DNA of 64,000 bases from Sphaerisporangium siamense (GCF_014205275.1 NZ_JACHND010000001.1:4402001-4466000), one strand, 5' to 3'. Shown: positions 32,931-42,563, numbered from the stretch's first letter. Translations and numbers: made by a program. Notes: generated by a model from the sequence alone, not told the origin.

Positions 32931-33329
32931 TTGACTTTCCTCTCCAAGGACGACCTGTGGGAGGTCTCCAGTGAGATCCCCTACGACGACGTGCGGCTCG
33001 TCGACCCGGACGGCAAGTACCGCGGCACCATGCGGGTGCGCGGCATGACCGCCGATGAGGCGCAGGTGTGGCAGAACGCCCAGATGGTCACCGTCGGGAA
33101 CAAGCAGAGGGTGGATCGCAGGGACGCCGCGTCCAAGCTCGTGCTGCTGACGGTGGTGAAGGAGGACTTCTCACCGTTCTTCGAGAAGTCCGACCTACTG
33201 AAGATCCGCAAGATGCCCGCGTGGATCCTCAACGCCCTCACCGAGGCCGCGATCAAGCAATCCGGGATGAGTGAGGACGCCAAAGTCGAGATCGAAGAGG
33301 ATTTCGATCCCGCCCAGAGCGAGGACTAG
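32931..33329 (+). CDS. Tail assembly chaperone (G-like)
   Basis: A 132-aa protein starting TTG 32931 after AAGGAGCTGACC. Seen: FLSKDDLWEVSSEIPYDDV, VDPDGKYRGTMRVRGMTADE, KMPAWILNALTEAAIKQSG. Such proteins coat the tape measure before tube polymerisation. In lambda a frameshift extends G into GT. Here the next chaperone is in the -1 frame, open upstream from 33275, so a G-T fusion is possible. Confidence 0.8.
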   Translation: MTFLSKDDLWEVSSEIPYDDVRLVDPDGKYRGTMRVRGMTADEAQVWQNAQMVTVGNKQRVDRRDAASKLVLLTVVKEDFSPFFEKSDLLKIRKMPAWILNALTEAAIKQSGMSEDAKVEIEEDFDPAQSED

Positions 33330-33358
33330 CTCACCGGCTGGCCCTCGCGCTGGGCGGC

Positions 33359-33628
33359 ATGACCGTCGCCGAGCTGCTGCGCCGCATGTCCGCTCGCGAG
33401 TTCGCCGAGTGGGCCGTCTACGAGGGGCTGTACGGGCCGATCGGCCCCGGCCGGGATGACGCCCTGGCCGCCCTCATCGCCTTCCATGTGGTGAACGTGA
33501 TGCGGGACTCCTCCAAGGGGCCCGATCTGAAACCTGCCGACTTCCTCCCCGCGTGGGAGCCCCCCACCGAGGAGGCCGGCGTTGGCGAACGCGATCAAGA
33601 ACCTCCTGATCCGCCTGACCGTTTCTGA
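33359..33628 (+). CDS. Tail assembly chaperone (T-like)
   Basis: An 89-aa protein if translated alone from ATG 33359. MTVAELLRRMSAREFAEWAV is the typical T-domain start. In the same frame upstream lies RLALALGG, which usually precedes that block, arguing that translation enters from the G gene by a -1 shift rather than at this ATG. I see no canonical slippery heptamer in the overlap. It overlaps the tape-measure start by 47 nt. Confidence 0.7.
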   Translation: MTVAELLRRMSAREFAEWAVYEGLYGPIGPGRDDALAALIAFHVVNVMRDSSKGPDLKPADFLPAWEPPTEEAGVGERDQEPPDPPDRF

Positions 33629-36600
33629 GAACACCGACCGCGGGATCGCCAAGGTCAACCGGAACCTGGAGCAGGCGGCCGACCGAGCGGACCGGGCAAA
33701 CAAGTCCTTCGGTGGACTCCACCTCAGCCTTGGCCGCCTTGGTGATGCCGCCTCTGGCCTCGGCGGTCACCTGGCCGGCGTAGGCCGTCAGCTCGGGTCG
33801 CTGGCCGTCGGAGTGACCGCGTCGGTGGCTAAGTACGCCGCGGCGGCCGGGGCGATGGCGACGTTAGCTGCCGGCGCCGCGTCGGCTGCGTCGAGCGTGC
33901 TGTCCCTGGTCGCCGCTCTGGCTCCGGCGGCAGGAGCGCTCGCTGCGGTGCCGGGCGCTGTTGCGGGCTTCATCGCCATCAACGCCGTGCTGAAGCTGAG
34001 CCTCTACGCGGTGGGCGACGCCATGAAGGCCGCCTACGACAACGACGCCAAGAAGTTCGAGTCCGCGCTGGAGAAGCTGACGCCGGCCGCGCGCGACTTC
34101 GCTCAGGAGTTCAAAGCCACCGTCCCGGCGATGAAGGAATTCCAGCAGGCCGCCCAGACGGGATTCTTCTCCCAGCTCAACGGGAGCCTCGGCCACTTCG
34201 TCGATCTCCTGCGCGGCACTCAGCCCTGGATTGAAGGGCTGGCGAACAACCTTGGCTACTTCGCCCGCCAGGTGCTGGTTTTCGCCACAGCCGAGAACAG
34301 CGTCCGCCAGTTCAACTCGATTCTCGGTAGCACCAGTGGAGTCCTGACGGGCCTCGGGGGCGGGCTTCAGCCTCTGCTCGCCGGGTTCCTGGATCTCGCC
34401 GTTGTCGGCGCCAACTTCCTGCGCGGTCTGTCAATCGGCATCGGCGATGCTTCGGCCCGGTTCGGCGCGTGGCTGTCGCAGATCTCGGGTTCTGGTCAGG
34501 CCCTTCAGTGGATGAACGACGCGCTGGCGGTGTTCAAGCAGCTCGGCGCGATCCTGGGCGACGTCGGTGGGATCGCAAGGTCGGTTTTCACCGCGATGCA
34601 GACGGCTGGCACGGGCGCGCTCGGCGTTGTCGGTCAACTGCTCGACCGGGTGAATACGTTCCTGAAGTCGGCGCAGGGCCAGCAAATGCTGGTCGCGATC
34701 TTCCAGGCGCTTGCTCAAGTCGGGGCGGCTTTATCGCCGATATTCGTGGCGCTGGCCGGGGCCATCGCCGCGATCGCCCCTCAGATCGCCGCCATAGCCA
34801 CCGTGGTGGGACCGGTGCTCACCACGGCGATCAACGCCATCGGTCCCGCCATCGCTGCTCTCGGACCGGGGATCACTGCGGTGATCGGCGGGATCGGCCA
34901 GGCGGTCCAGGCGCTGGCCCCCGCGCTGCTGCCGCTCGGCCATGCCATCGGCGCCGTGTTCACGACTCTCGCGCCAGTGCTGGCCGCCATCGGTCCCGCG
35001 ATCGCTTCGCTGCTGCCCGGAATTGAGGCGTTCGGCAAGGCACTGGCCACGGGGATCGCCGCTCTGGCACCCGCACTCGGACCTATCGGCCAGGCGATCT
35101 CCGGTGTTCTGGTCGCGGTGTCACCGCTCCTTCCGGTGATCGGCCAGCTTGCCGCGTTGATCGCAACCACGCTAGCGGCGGGAGTGCAGGCCATCCTTCC
35201 CGCCATCCGGACGCTGGTCGGGGCGTTCGCGCAGATCATCCAAGCTCTGTCGCCGGTGCTGCCAGTGATCGGACAGCTGGCCGTGCTGATCGCCACCAGC
35301 CTCACCAGCGGCGTGCAGGCGATCCTGCCGTCGATCCAGCTGCTAGTCGGCGCCTTCGCCCAGACTGTTCAGGCGCTGTCGCCGGTGATCCCCCTGCTGA
35401 TCGGCCTGGCCGCGACGCTGATCAACTCGCTGGTGCCCGCGCTGGCGCCGCTGCTGCCGCAGATCGCTCAGCTGATCACTCAGCTGGTGTCCGGGCTCGT
35501 CCCCGCCATCACGCCGCTGATCCCGATCGTCGCGCAGATCGCGGCCACCATCGGCCAGTTCTTCGTCTCAGCCATCGGCCTGCTGGTTCAGGCGATCACG
35601 CCGCTGTTGCCGGTGATCTCGCAGATGACCCAGATGGTGGGTAAGGCGCTGCTCGACGCGCTGATCCAGATCGCCCCGTCGCTCCTTTCGGTGATCGGCG
35701 CCTTCCTCCAGCTGCTGCCCGCGCTGACGCCGATCCTGCCCGCGCTGGGGCAGCTGGTGGTCGCGCTCCTGCCGGTCGCCGTCGAACTGATCAAGGCGCT
35801 GGCGCCGGTCGCAGTCGCGCTGGTGTCGGCGATCGCCCAGCTGGTCGCCGCGATCACCCCGCTGCTGCCCGTGCTGGCCGGCGTGATCGCATGGATAGCG
35901 CCGCTCATCACCTGGGTCGTGAAGCTCGCCGGGTCGATCCTGGAGAAGCTGATCCCCGTCTTCGCCTGGCTGGTCGACAAGGTGACGTGGGCGATCAAAC
36001 TGGTCGTCGGGATCTTCCAATGGCTTTACGACACGTTGATCGGCCACAGCATCATCCCCGACCTGATCAACGGGATCACGAAGTGGATCTCTGGCCTGCC
36101 CGCCATGTTCGCCGACTGGTTCGGCAGGGCCAAGGACTGGGCCATCGCCAAGTTCAACGACCTGCTCAACTGGGTCCGAGGCCTGCCAGGGCAGATCCTC
36201 GGCGCGCTGAGCAACATGGGCAACCTGCTCGGCAGCGTCGGCCACAACCTGATCGTCGGGTTCTGGAACGGCATGGTCGGCATGTTCGACTGGCTGAAGA
36301 ACTCGATCTACAACTTCTTCTCGTCGATGATGCCGGACTGGGTGAAGCAGGCCCTCGGCATCGCCTCACCGAGCAAGGTGTTCGCCGCCCTCGGAAAGTT
36401 CATCCCCGCCGGCCTGGCGATGGGCATCGACGCCGCGTCGGGTCTGGTGGCCAGCGCCGCGGAGCGCATGGCCGCCGTGGCCACGATCAGCGTGCAGCCT
36501 GCACTGTCCACGGCGGGCGGGCCGCCGGTGCTCGCCGCTACCGGCTCGGCGGCCCCGGTGGCCGTCGGCGCAGGAGGCCGGACGGGTAGCGGGCCCATCA

Positions 36601-36728
36601 TCCAGGGGGACTTCGTGCTGAACCTCAACGGCGCCAAGGTGGACCTGAAGGACCTCGGCGCGGCCGGGCGGGAGCTGATGATCCAGATCCGCGAGGGGCT
36701 GCGCCGGCTCGAGGTTGAGGCGTCGTGA
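33582..36728 (+). CDS. Tape measure protein
   Basis: A 1048-aa protein from TTG 33582 (GAGGAGGCCGGCG upstream), setting tail length. A charged N-terminal helix (NRNLEQAADRADRANKSFGG) is followed by a very long hydrophobic Ala/Ile/Leu/Pro-rich region (about 350-800) with repeated IGQLAVLIATSLTSGVQAIL-like segments. A C-terminal part (WFGRAKDWAIAKFNDLLNWV; GIASPSKVFAALGKFIPAGL) is the classic end of siphovirus tape measures. At roughly 0.15 nm per residue the tail would be near 150 nm. Confidence 0.93.
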   Translation: MANAIKNLLIRLTVSENTDRGIAKVNRNLEQAADRADRANKSFGGLHLSLGRLGDAASGLGGHLAGVGRQLGSLAVGVTASVAKYAAAAGAMATLAAGAASAASSVLSLVAALAPAAGALAAVPGAVAGFIAINAVLKLSLYAVGDAMKAAYDNDAKKFESALEKLTPAARDFAQEFKATVPAMKEFQQAAQTGFFSQLNGSLGHFVDLLRGTQPWIEGLANNLGYFARQVLVFATAENSVRQFNSILGSTSGVLTGLGGGLQPLLAGFLDLAVVGANFLRGLSIGIGDASARFGAWLSQISGSGQALQWMNDALAVFKQLGAILGDVGGIARSVFTAMQTAGTGALGVVGQLLDRVNTFLKSAQGQQMLVAIFQALAQVGAALSPIFVALAGAIAAIAPQIAAIATVVGPVLTTAINAIGPAIAALGPGITAVIGGIGQAVQALAPALLPLGHAIGAVFTTLAPVLAAIGPAIASLLPGIEAFGKALATGIAALAPALGPIGQAISGVLVAVSPLLPVIGQLAALIATTLAAGVQAILPAIRTLVGAFAQIIQALSPVLPVIGQLAVLIATSLTSGVQAILPSIQLLVGAFAQTVQALSPVIPLLIGLAATLINSLVPALAPLLPQIAQLITQLVSGLVPAITPLIPIVAQIAATIGQFFVSAIGLLVQAITPLLPVISQMTQMVGKALLDALIQIAPSLLSVIGAFLQLLPALTPILPALGQLVVALLPVAVELIKALAPVAVALVSAIAQLVAAITPLLPVLAGVIAWIAPLITWVVKLAGSILEKLIPVFAWLVDKVTWAIKLVVGIFQWLYDTLIGHSIIPDLINGITKWISGLPAMFADWFGRAKDWAIAKFNDLLNWVRGLPGQILGALSNMGNLLGSVGHNLIVGFWNGMVGMFDWLKNSIYNFFSSMMPDWVKQALGIASPSKVFAALGKFIPAGLAMGIDAASGLVASAAERMAAVATISVQPALSTAGGPPVLAATGSAAPVAVGAGGRTGSGPIIQGDFVLNLNGAKVDLKDLGAAGRELMIQIREGLRRLEVEAS

Positions 36729-37900
36729 GCGTCGTGGGCCGCGTCACCCTGACCGACGGCTTCGAGGTAGCCGAGACCGGCGAGCAGACGCTGGAGCTTT
36801 CGGGCGTGGAGGCCTACCCCGGGGCGCTGACCCGCGCCGAGGCGGTGGCCAGGCACATCGACATCCTCGGGCTCCGCGGCAGCGTGGTGCAGGTGCAGCT
36901 GGTGCCGAAGAGCGAGCGGAACGGGTACGCCACGGTGACCAGCTCCTCGGCGACGCTGCGCGATTACGGCGGCGAGTCCGGGATCGTGGAATGGAAGCTG
37001 TCGCTGCTCCGGCACGGCGCCGACAGCATCATCGACCTGGAGTCGCGGTTGACCGGGGCCGTGAGAGCGAACGACTTCTCGCTAGCGGGGGAGCGGTGGC
37101 ACGCGCCACCGCCCGGGCACTACGGCTACTTCACCGGCTCGACCATCCCGAGCACGATGACCCGCACCGGGGTCGACGGGGTGATGACGGTCTACCGGGG
37201 CGTGCCGGCCGGGGTGTCGCCGCGGTGGGGCTGCGCGGTGGCCGACTACCAGCGCGGCCGCGCGCGGATCCTGGCCGGGTTCCCGGGCCGCGAGGTGACG
37301 GGGCTGGACCAGCAGGTCCCCGCATCCCAGTGGGAGATCGGCAACGGCCTGGTCCGGGCCAGCTTCTTGTTCACCGCCGGCTCCCTGGAGGTCGCGTCGT
37401 ACACCGGCGGCGCCTGGCGGCCGAAGGTCTGGAACGTCGACATCGGCGCCGGGCCGATCACCTCGTGGGACTCGGCGTCGATCCTGCGCAACGACCCCGA
37501 GGCGTGCAGCCTGCGGCTCACCGACTCCCGCTCGCCTGGCCGCGTCGCCCTGGACCTCACCGTGCGGCGTGGCTCGCGGCTGATCGAGGGATATCTCCAA
37601 CGCGGCGACTCCGGGACGATCAGCGTCTACCTGGCCACTGCGGAGACGATGACCAACAACACCTCCTACCTCGTGCGGTCGACGGACGATGCGAACAGCA
37701 ACCGGGCCACCTGCGGCAGCGCGCGGACATTCACCGCACACGCCAACGGCGGCCTCACCAAGACCTCGGTGACCGCGATGGACTTCTACCTCGGCGTGGT
37801 GGCCGGCGGCGCCGCGGCGGTGTCGGGTGACCAGGCGACGAACCTGCGCGACCAGTACATCGCGGCGATGCCAGAGACGACGGGGGCGGTGAGGCGATGA
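36725..37900 (+). CDS. Distal tail (Dit-like) / minor tail protein
   Basis: A 391-aa protein starting GTG 36725, overlapping the tape measure stop by 4 nt. The N-terminal region includes LSGVEAYPGALTRAEAVARH and LRGSVVQVQLVPKSERNGY; the remainder is beta-rich. The first gene after the tape measure is normally the Dit hub joining tube to tip. Sequence similarity is not strong enough to name a subfamily. Confidence 0.7.
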   Translation: MSVVGRVTLTDGFEVAETGEQTLELSGVEAYPGALTRAEAVARHIDILGLRGSVVQVQLVPKSERNGYATVTSSSATLRDYGGESGIVEWKLSLLRHGADSIIDLESRLTGAVRANDFSLAGERWHAPPPGHYGYFTGSTIPSTMTRTGVDGVMTVYRGVPAGVSPRWGCAVADYQRGRARILAGFPGREVTGLDQQVPASQWEIGNGLVRASFLFTAGSLEVASYTGGAWRPKVWNVDIGAGPITSWDSASILRNDPEACSLRLTDSRSPGRVALDLTVRRGSRLIEGYLQRGDSGTISVYLATAETMTNNTSYLVRSTDDANSNRATCGSARTFTAHANGGLTKTSVTAMDFYLGVVAGGAAAVSGDQATNLRDQYIAAMPETTGAVRR

Positions 37901-40722
37901 GCGTCACCGAGGTCATCCAGGCGCTCGGCTCGTGGGGCGTAACCCTGTCGGCGGAGACACCTCAGGAGATCATCGACGACCTCGACTTCTTCGGGCACGT
38001 CGCGATAGTGCCGGGCCGGGTCAATCCGGCCGAGTACGGCGACAACCTTCTGACAATGGCGCGCTACGTCGGCGTGCTGACCCGCCGCGACGTCGACGAG
38101 CGCAAGGTCATCGGCGGACAGGGCATGGCGGTCTGGCTCGGTGACGCCGACGACAAGGGGGAGGTCCTCGAGTCCCCGGTCACCATCACCGGGCAGACCT
38201 TCCCGAACGCGATCCGCGCGCTGCTCGGCTCGGGCACCGCCGTCATCGAGGGCACCTTGTTCAGCGTCGCGGGAACCTACACCGGCCGCCACCAGTGGGA
38301 GAGCAGACGCTCGGCCATCGACTACGTCTGCCAGACCATGGGCGCGGAGTGGCGCGTCAACGGCAACGGCACCCTCGACGCTGGCCCGGCCGCCAACCTC
38401 TGGCTCACCTCGCCGCAGTGCGTCATCGTCCGCAAGGGCGCCGGCCGCGACCTGACCCTCACGGGCCTGCCGGGGGAGATCCAGCTGACCCGCGACGTCG
38501 AGGACTGGACGTCCCGTGTGGTGCTGCTGGCTGAGGGCGAGGGCGACGCGGTCGCCACCGGCAGCGCGAACATCGCCTCGAACCCCTACGTGGACTTGCG
38601 TGGCCAGCCAGTGAAGCGGACCCGGGTGATCAGCGAGTCCGGCACCGCCACCGGCAACGCGGCCGCCAGGGCCCAGCTCCAGCTCAACCGCTTCACCGGC
38701 ACCCGCAACGCGCTGCGCCTTTCCGCCGAGGACTACGAAATCCGCGGCACCTTCCGCCCCGGCGACTGGGTATGGGTGTACGACCCCGAGTCCGGCCTCG
38801 TCGACACCAACAACGAGATCACCTTCCGAAGCCAGCGGATCAACCCGATCAAGCTGCGCGCCGTCGAAACGACCTGGCCGGTCGTCGAGGGCATGACGGT
38901 CGGCTACCGGACGCTGGCCGGCACCTGGCTGGACCTGACCAACTACGTGGCCTTCGAGGACGGGCAGACCTCCATCACCGTGGGCGAGCTCGGCCGGTCG
39001 CTAACCAACGCCGGTACCGAGCCGGTGGGAGACCGGCCGATCCCGGACTCGACGATCCCGGGCACGGTGACCTGGGTGAACCCGTTCGGGACGTCGGTGT
39101 ACCTGGACGGGCTCGGCAACACCCGCGCCAGGATCATCACCGCCTGGCAGGTGCCGCTCAACGCCGACGGCAGCACGATCCTGGACGGCGACCACTACGA
39201 GATCGGCTACGGGGTCACCCCGGCCAGCTCATGGGAGACGGCCTACGCCGCGTGGGGCGACCTACAGGCCGTCGTCGGAGACCTGTCACCCGGCGTCACC
39301 TACGACTTCCGGATCCGCGCGGTCGACAGGGCTGGCAACACGGGCTCCTGGTCGACGACCGCGAGCGCGACGGCGAACCCCGACACCATCCCGCCGTCCA
39401 CGCCAGCCCCGCCCACCGTGGCCGCGTCGCTGATCGCCATCCAGGTCAGCCACACGCTCGGCAAGGCGTCAGGCGGGACCTTCAACCTCGAGCTGGACCT
39501 GGACCACCTGGAGGTCCACGTCGGCGCGAGCTCGGGCTTCACGCCGGACGCGACCACGCTGCGCGGCAAGGTGCCGGCCAACGCGGGCATGCTCCAGGCC
39601 GGGATCGCCGCGGTCGGCACCGTACCGGAGTCGAACACCACCCTGCGGCACGTCAAGGTCATCGCCGTGGACATGGCCGGCAACCGGTCCGCGCCCAGCA
39701 ACAGCGCGACGGTGACCGCGCTGCTCATCGACGACGCCCACATCACCGACCTCAGCGTGTCCAAGGTGACCGCCGGGACCGTGTCGGCGAACTGGCTGCT
39801 CGGCGCGAGCATCGGCACCGCCGCCTCGGGAGCGCGCGTCGAGCTCAACGCCACCGGCCTGCACGGGTTCAACGCGGGCGGCCTCGAAACGGTGAGCCTG
39901 CTGAACACCGGGACCTTCACGCTGCGCACCGGCCTCACCGGCGCCCGCGTTGTCCTCGACAGCACCGGCCTGGAGATGTACGACGTCGGCGGCAACAAGA
40001 CCGTCGATTTCAACGCCGGCGACGGCACCGCTCTGATCGTGGGCCAGGTCACCAGCTCGCAGACGGCGTCGAAACGGCTGGTCGTCAACCCTGGGCCGAC
40101 GCTCGGCGCGTACGAGCCGGAGATCCGGCTATACGAGGAGTTCGCCGCTGGCGAGTACCACTACTGGACGCAGGACATCGGCGGTACGCACGCCTGCGAA
40201 CTCGGATCGGCCAAGCAAGCCGACCGCAAGATCCGCCTGCGAATGGAGTCGGCAGCGGGGTGGGATCTGCAACAGATGAACGCCTCCATGTCGGCGACCA
40301 CCGGCGGGTACATCACCGCCTACGGCTACATCGAGATGGGGTACGCGCCCGCCGCGAACGCGAAGATCCGGATCGACAGCAGCAACGTCGACGTCGGCTA
40401 CATCAACAACGGCAACGCCTTCTACCGGGCCACCAGCAGCGGCTGGCTGGACTTCTTCGGCCGCCTGGGCATGCCCGGCGGGGACGGCGCGTTCGCGCGA
40501 GGCAATGCGGTCATCCCCGGCGGGTCTGCCGGCGCGAGCGTGAGCTACGGGATGACCTTCACCGGTGGCACGGTCTTCGCGACCACCGGGATGCTGTACA
40601 CCCCCGGCGGAACCTACGCCCACCTCATCAACGGGCGGACCAACTCCGGGTTGTCCTTCCTGGCGAACAACCCGACGCCGCCGATCCAGTACGAGATCAG
40701 CTACTTCGGATGGAAACAGTGA
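37897..40722 (+). CDS. Tail tip protein with fibronectin-like and spike domains
   Basis: A 941-aa protein, ATG 37897 overlapping the Dit-like stop. Residues 1-380 resemble tail-associated hub proteins (YVCQTMGAEWRVNGNGTLDA; LQLNRFTGTRNALRLSAEDY). Residues about 385-500 hold a fibronectin type III domain (SPGVTYDFRIRAVDRAGNTG) with a second, related beta domain after it (HVKVIAVDMAGN). Residues 610-760 carry short beta repeats (NATGLHGFNAGG; DSTGLEMYDVGG). The C-terminus looks like a trimeric spike. Probable receptor-binding and host-range determinant. Confidence 0.75.
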   Translation: MSVTEVIQALGSWGVTLSAETPQEIIDDLDFFGHVAIVPGRVNPAEYGDNLLTMARYVGVLTRRDVDERKVIGGQGMAVWLGDADDKGEVLESPVTITGQTFPNAIRALLGSGTAVIEGTLFSVAGTYTGRHQWESRRSAIDYVCQTMGAEWRVNGNGTLDAGPAANLWLTSPQCVIVRKGAGRDLTLTGLPGEIQLTRDVEDWTSRVVLLAEGEGDAVATGSANIASNPYVDLRGQPVKRTRVISESGTATGNAAARAQLQLNRFTGTRNALRLSAEDYEIRGTFRPGDWVWVYDPESGLVDTNNEITFRSQRINPIKLRAVETTWPVVEGMTVGYRTLAGTWLDLTNYVAFEDGQTSITVGELGRSLTNAGTEPVGDRPIPDSTIPGTVTWVNPFGTSVYLDGLGNTRARIITAWQVPLNADGSTILDGDHYEIGYGVTPASSWETAYAAWGDLQAVVGDLSPGVTYDFRIRAVDRAGNTGSWSTTASATANPDTIPPSTPAPPTVAASLIAIQVSHTLGKASGGTFNLELDLDHLEVHVGASSGFTPDATTLRGKVPANAGMLQAGIAAVGTVPESNTTLRHVKVIAVDMAGNRSAPSNSATVTALLIDDAHITDLSVSKVTAGTVSANWLLGASIGTAASGARVELNATGLHGFNAGGLETVSLLNTGTFTLRTGLTGARVVLDSTGLEMYDVGGNKTVDFNAGDGTALIVGQVTSSQTASKRLVVNPGPTLGAYEPEIRLYEEFAAGEYHYWTQDIGGTHACELGSAKQADRKIRLRMESAAGWDLQQMNASMSATTGGYITAYGYIEMGYAPAANAKIRIDSSNVDVGYINNGNAFYRATSSGWLDFFGRLGMPGGDGAFARGNAVIPGGSAGASVSYGMTFTGGTVFATTGMLYTPGGTYAHLINGRTNSGLSFLANNPTPPIQYEISYFGWKQ

Positions 40723-41270
40723 TCACGAGAGAGATCATCGACGCCTACGCGATGGTGCATCCGGACGGGGTCGAGCGGTGGACGATCGTCACCCGCCAAC
40801 CGGACGGGACGTTGTGGCCGTACCTGCTGCCGAGCGAGACCTTCGAGAACCTCGCGGTCATGTACGGCCTGGACCCCGACGACATCGACGAGCTGCTGCG
40901 CGTGGCCATGCTGGAGTTGCACATCGCCGAGCCGCGGCTCCCGGGGAACTTCGCCGCGGACCCGGCGGCCGCTGCGGGGCACGTGCGGGACGGGCGGCCG
41001 GTCGTCGTGGAGACCGCCGAGACCACGGAGCAGGCCCGGGAGGCGCACCTGGCCCGCGTCGCGTGGGTGGAAGAGAACGAGGTGCGGATCGTGACCCCCA
41101 AGCCGGGCCGGCGGCGCATGCTCCGCGCGCTCGACATCGACTCGGAGGCCGATGTCGAGGTGGACGCCCACGAACGCCTCGCCCAGCTCAAAGCGACCTA
41201 CCAGGCCGACCACGACCGCATGCGTGACAAGAGACAGATGCTGAGCCGCGCCATCGGGAGACAGGTGTGA
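40719..41270 (+). CDS. Minor tail-associated protein, 183 aa
   Basis: GTG 40719 overlaps the spike stop. Contains WTIVTRQPDGTLWPYLLPSE, acidic helices (DPDDIDELLRVAMLELHIAE) and a long charged C-terminal helix. Encoded directly after a receptor-binding protein, it could be a fibre chaperone or accessory protein, which is inference from position only. Confidence 0.55.
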   Translation: MITREIIDAYAMVHPDGVERWTIVTRQPDGTLWPYLLPSETFENLAVMYGLDPDDIDELLRVAMLELHIAEPRLPGNFAADPAAAAGHVRDGRPVVVETAETTEQAREAHLARVAWVEENEVRIVTPKPGRRRMLRALDIDSEADVEVDAHERLAQLKATYQADHDRMRDKRQMLSRAIGRQV

Positions 41271-41434
41271 TGACGGAGGGGGCCGTGCAGGTCGACCTGG
41301 GGCGCTACGTCGAGCAGGTGGAGGCCCAGCGCAACGTGGCGCTGAGCGAGGCGGCGAAGTGGCGGGCCGCCGCCGAGCAGGTCATGGAGGAGTGCGACCA
41401 GCTCAGGGCCGAGCTGGCCGCACTCAAGGAGTAG
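41270..41434 (+). CDS. Short coiled-coil protein, 54 aa
   Basis: ATG 41270 overlaps the previous stop (TGATG). The whole chain is an amphipathic coiled coil (YVEQVEAQRNVALSEAAKW; EECDQLRAELAALKE). Its TAG abuts the reverse-strand stop of the next gene, giving a palindromic TAGCTA at 41432-41437. Function unknown. Confidence 0.5.
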   Translation: MTEGAVQVDLGRYVEQVEAQRNVALSEAAKWRAAAEQVMEECDQLRAELAALKE

Positions 41435-42373
41435 CTATGGAACATCCACGACCTCGATTGTCCACGGGCAGGGTCCTGTGATCTCCAGGTGGAAGGAGCC
41501 TGCGTTGTACTGCGGCGTGGTCTTGTCCGCCGACGCGCCGGTCTCGTTGACCACAAGGTCTACGTACTTGGTTCCATCCAGCAGAGTGGCCGACATGCCG
41601 CCCGTACCGATCGAGGTCTTCGAGCAGTCGTAGGTGTAGTGGAGCGCCCACGAGGCGTCCACGGTGAACTGCTGGGTGTTCTTCCGCCCATTGCCGTTGT
41701 CGGTGAGCAGCACCTTGCGTTCGCCCGCCGCAGGGGGTTGTGCCTGAGGCTGGCTGGTCTGCTGGGTCTCGGCGGGTGGGGCGGATGTGGTGGGTTGCAC
41801 GGCTGGCGGCGCGGATGGGGGAGCGGTGCTGTTCGCGCAGGTCCGCGATGCTTGCTTCTCGGCAGCGAGCTGCTCGACGGTCTTGGATCGGTAGTCGGCC
41901 TGAGTCTCGGCTTCCGGGATGAACCGCCACCGGCCGTCCTCGTACTTGAAGTCATAGGTGAACGCGCCGATCAGTCTGGTGACCTGTACCTTCGCGGTGT
42001 CGCCCTGCACCATTGCGGATTGGACGTTATAGCGGATTCCTTGCGCGATCGGCTTGCACAGCTCGAAGAGTCGCGCGTAGTCCCTCCGGGAGATCAGGCC
42101 CTGGGCGTCGATCGTCCAGCCGTCCCAGAACGCTCCGTAGTTCCCTGCCGCGTAGGCGTCGAACAGCTTCTGAGCGGCCCCACGAGCGCCTGCCTCGGTG
42201 TGAGGCTGGTCTTCGGCATCATCGGCCGGCGCGACAGCGACCAGGTTGGGGCTGCGCTCCTCCTGACTGCCGGATGTCGGGTTGAGCACCAGGACGATCG
42301 TGACGGCACAGATGGCCACGATCGCCGCCGAGACCAGCGAGATGACAATGACCACGAAGCGAGAGGTCGACAC
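41435..42373 (-). CDS. Membrane-anchored NTF2-like protein, probable moron
   Basis: A 312-aa protein on the opposite strand to all surrounding late genes. Residues 7-31 are one membrane segment (FVVIVISLVSAAIVAICAVT), with no lipobox or clear signal cleavage. Residues 60-160 fit an NTF2-like cone (AAQKLFDAYAAGNYGAFWDG; GAFTYDFKYEDGRWRFIPE). Residues 195-225 are Pro/Gln/Ser-rich. Residues 226-312 form a beta domain (VLLTDNGNGRKNTQQFTVDA). The protein would face outside the cell. Position and orientation suggest expression from the prophage, perhaps superinfection exclusion. Start GTG 42373, weak Shine-Dalgarno. Confidence 0.75.
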   Translation of the reverse strand: MSTSRFVVIVISLVSAAIVAICAVTIVLVLNPTSGSQEERSPNLVAVAPADDAEDQPHTEAGARGAAQKLFDAYAAGNYGAFWDGWTIDAQGLISRRDYARLFELCKPIAQGIRYNVQSAMVQGDTAKVQVTRLIGAFTYDFKYEDGRWRFIPEAETQADYRSKTVEQLAAEKQASRTCANSTAPPSAPPAVQPTTSAPPAETQQTSQPQAQPPAAGERKVLLTDNGNGRKNTQQFTVDASWALHYTYDCSKTSIGTGGMSATLLDGTKYVDLVVNETGASADKTTPQYNAGSFHLEITGPCPWTIEVVDVP

Positions 42374-42376
42374 GGC

Positions 42377-42454
42377 TCAGATCCAGCAGCCATCACCGAT
42401 CAGCTCAGCCGTATCTGCGACATAGCGGACCTGTAACGCCTGTAACGACTGCAT
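42377..42454 (-). CDS. Possible 25-aa leader ORF before the moron
   Basis: ATG 42454 has GCGAGGAATC directly upstream and opens 25 codons (MQSLQALQVRYV, ending GDGCWI) that stop 3 nt before the moron GTG. The moron itself lacks a good Shine-Dalgarno, so translation may be coupled through this frame. It could be a leader only or a functional small peptide. Confidence 0.35.
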   Translation of the reverse strand: MQSLQALQVRYVADTAELIGDGCWI

Positions 42455-42508
42455 GATTCCTCGCTTCCGTCGGGGGGCGCGTGTAGGACGTCGCTGCCGC
42501 ACGCAAGG

Positions 42509-42535
42509 TTGACACGAAAAGACCGTTCCTATCAG
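42509..42535 (+). promoter_or_regulatory. Possible lysis-gene promoter
   Basis: TTGACA (42509-42514) and TATCAG (42530-42535) are 15 nt apart, shorter than ideal, in the gap between the divergent moron and the holin-like gene. GGAGGA follows at 42551. Confidence 0.4.
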
Positions 42536-42563
42536 GGATTCGGCATATGTCGGAGGACTCTCT

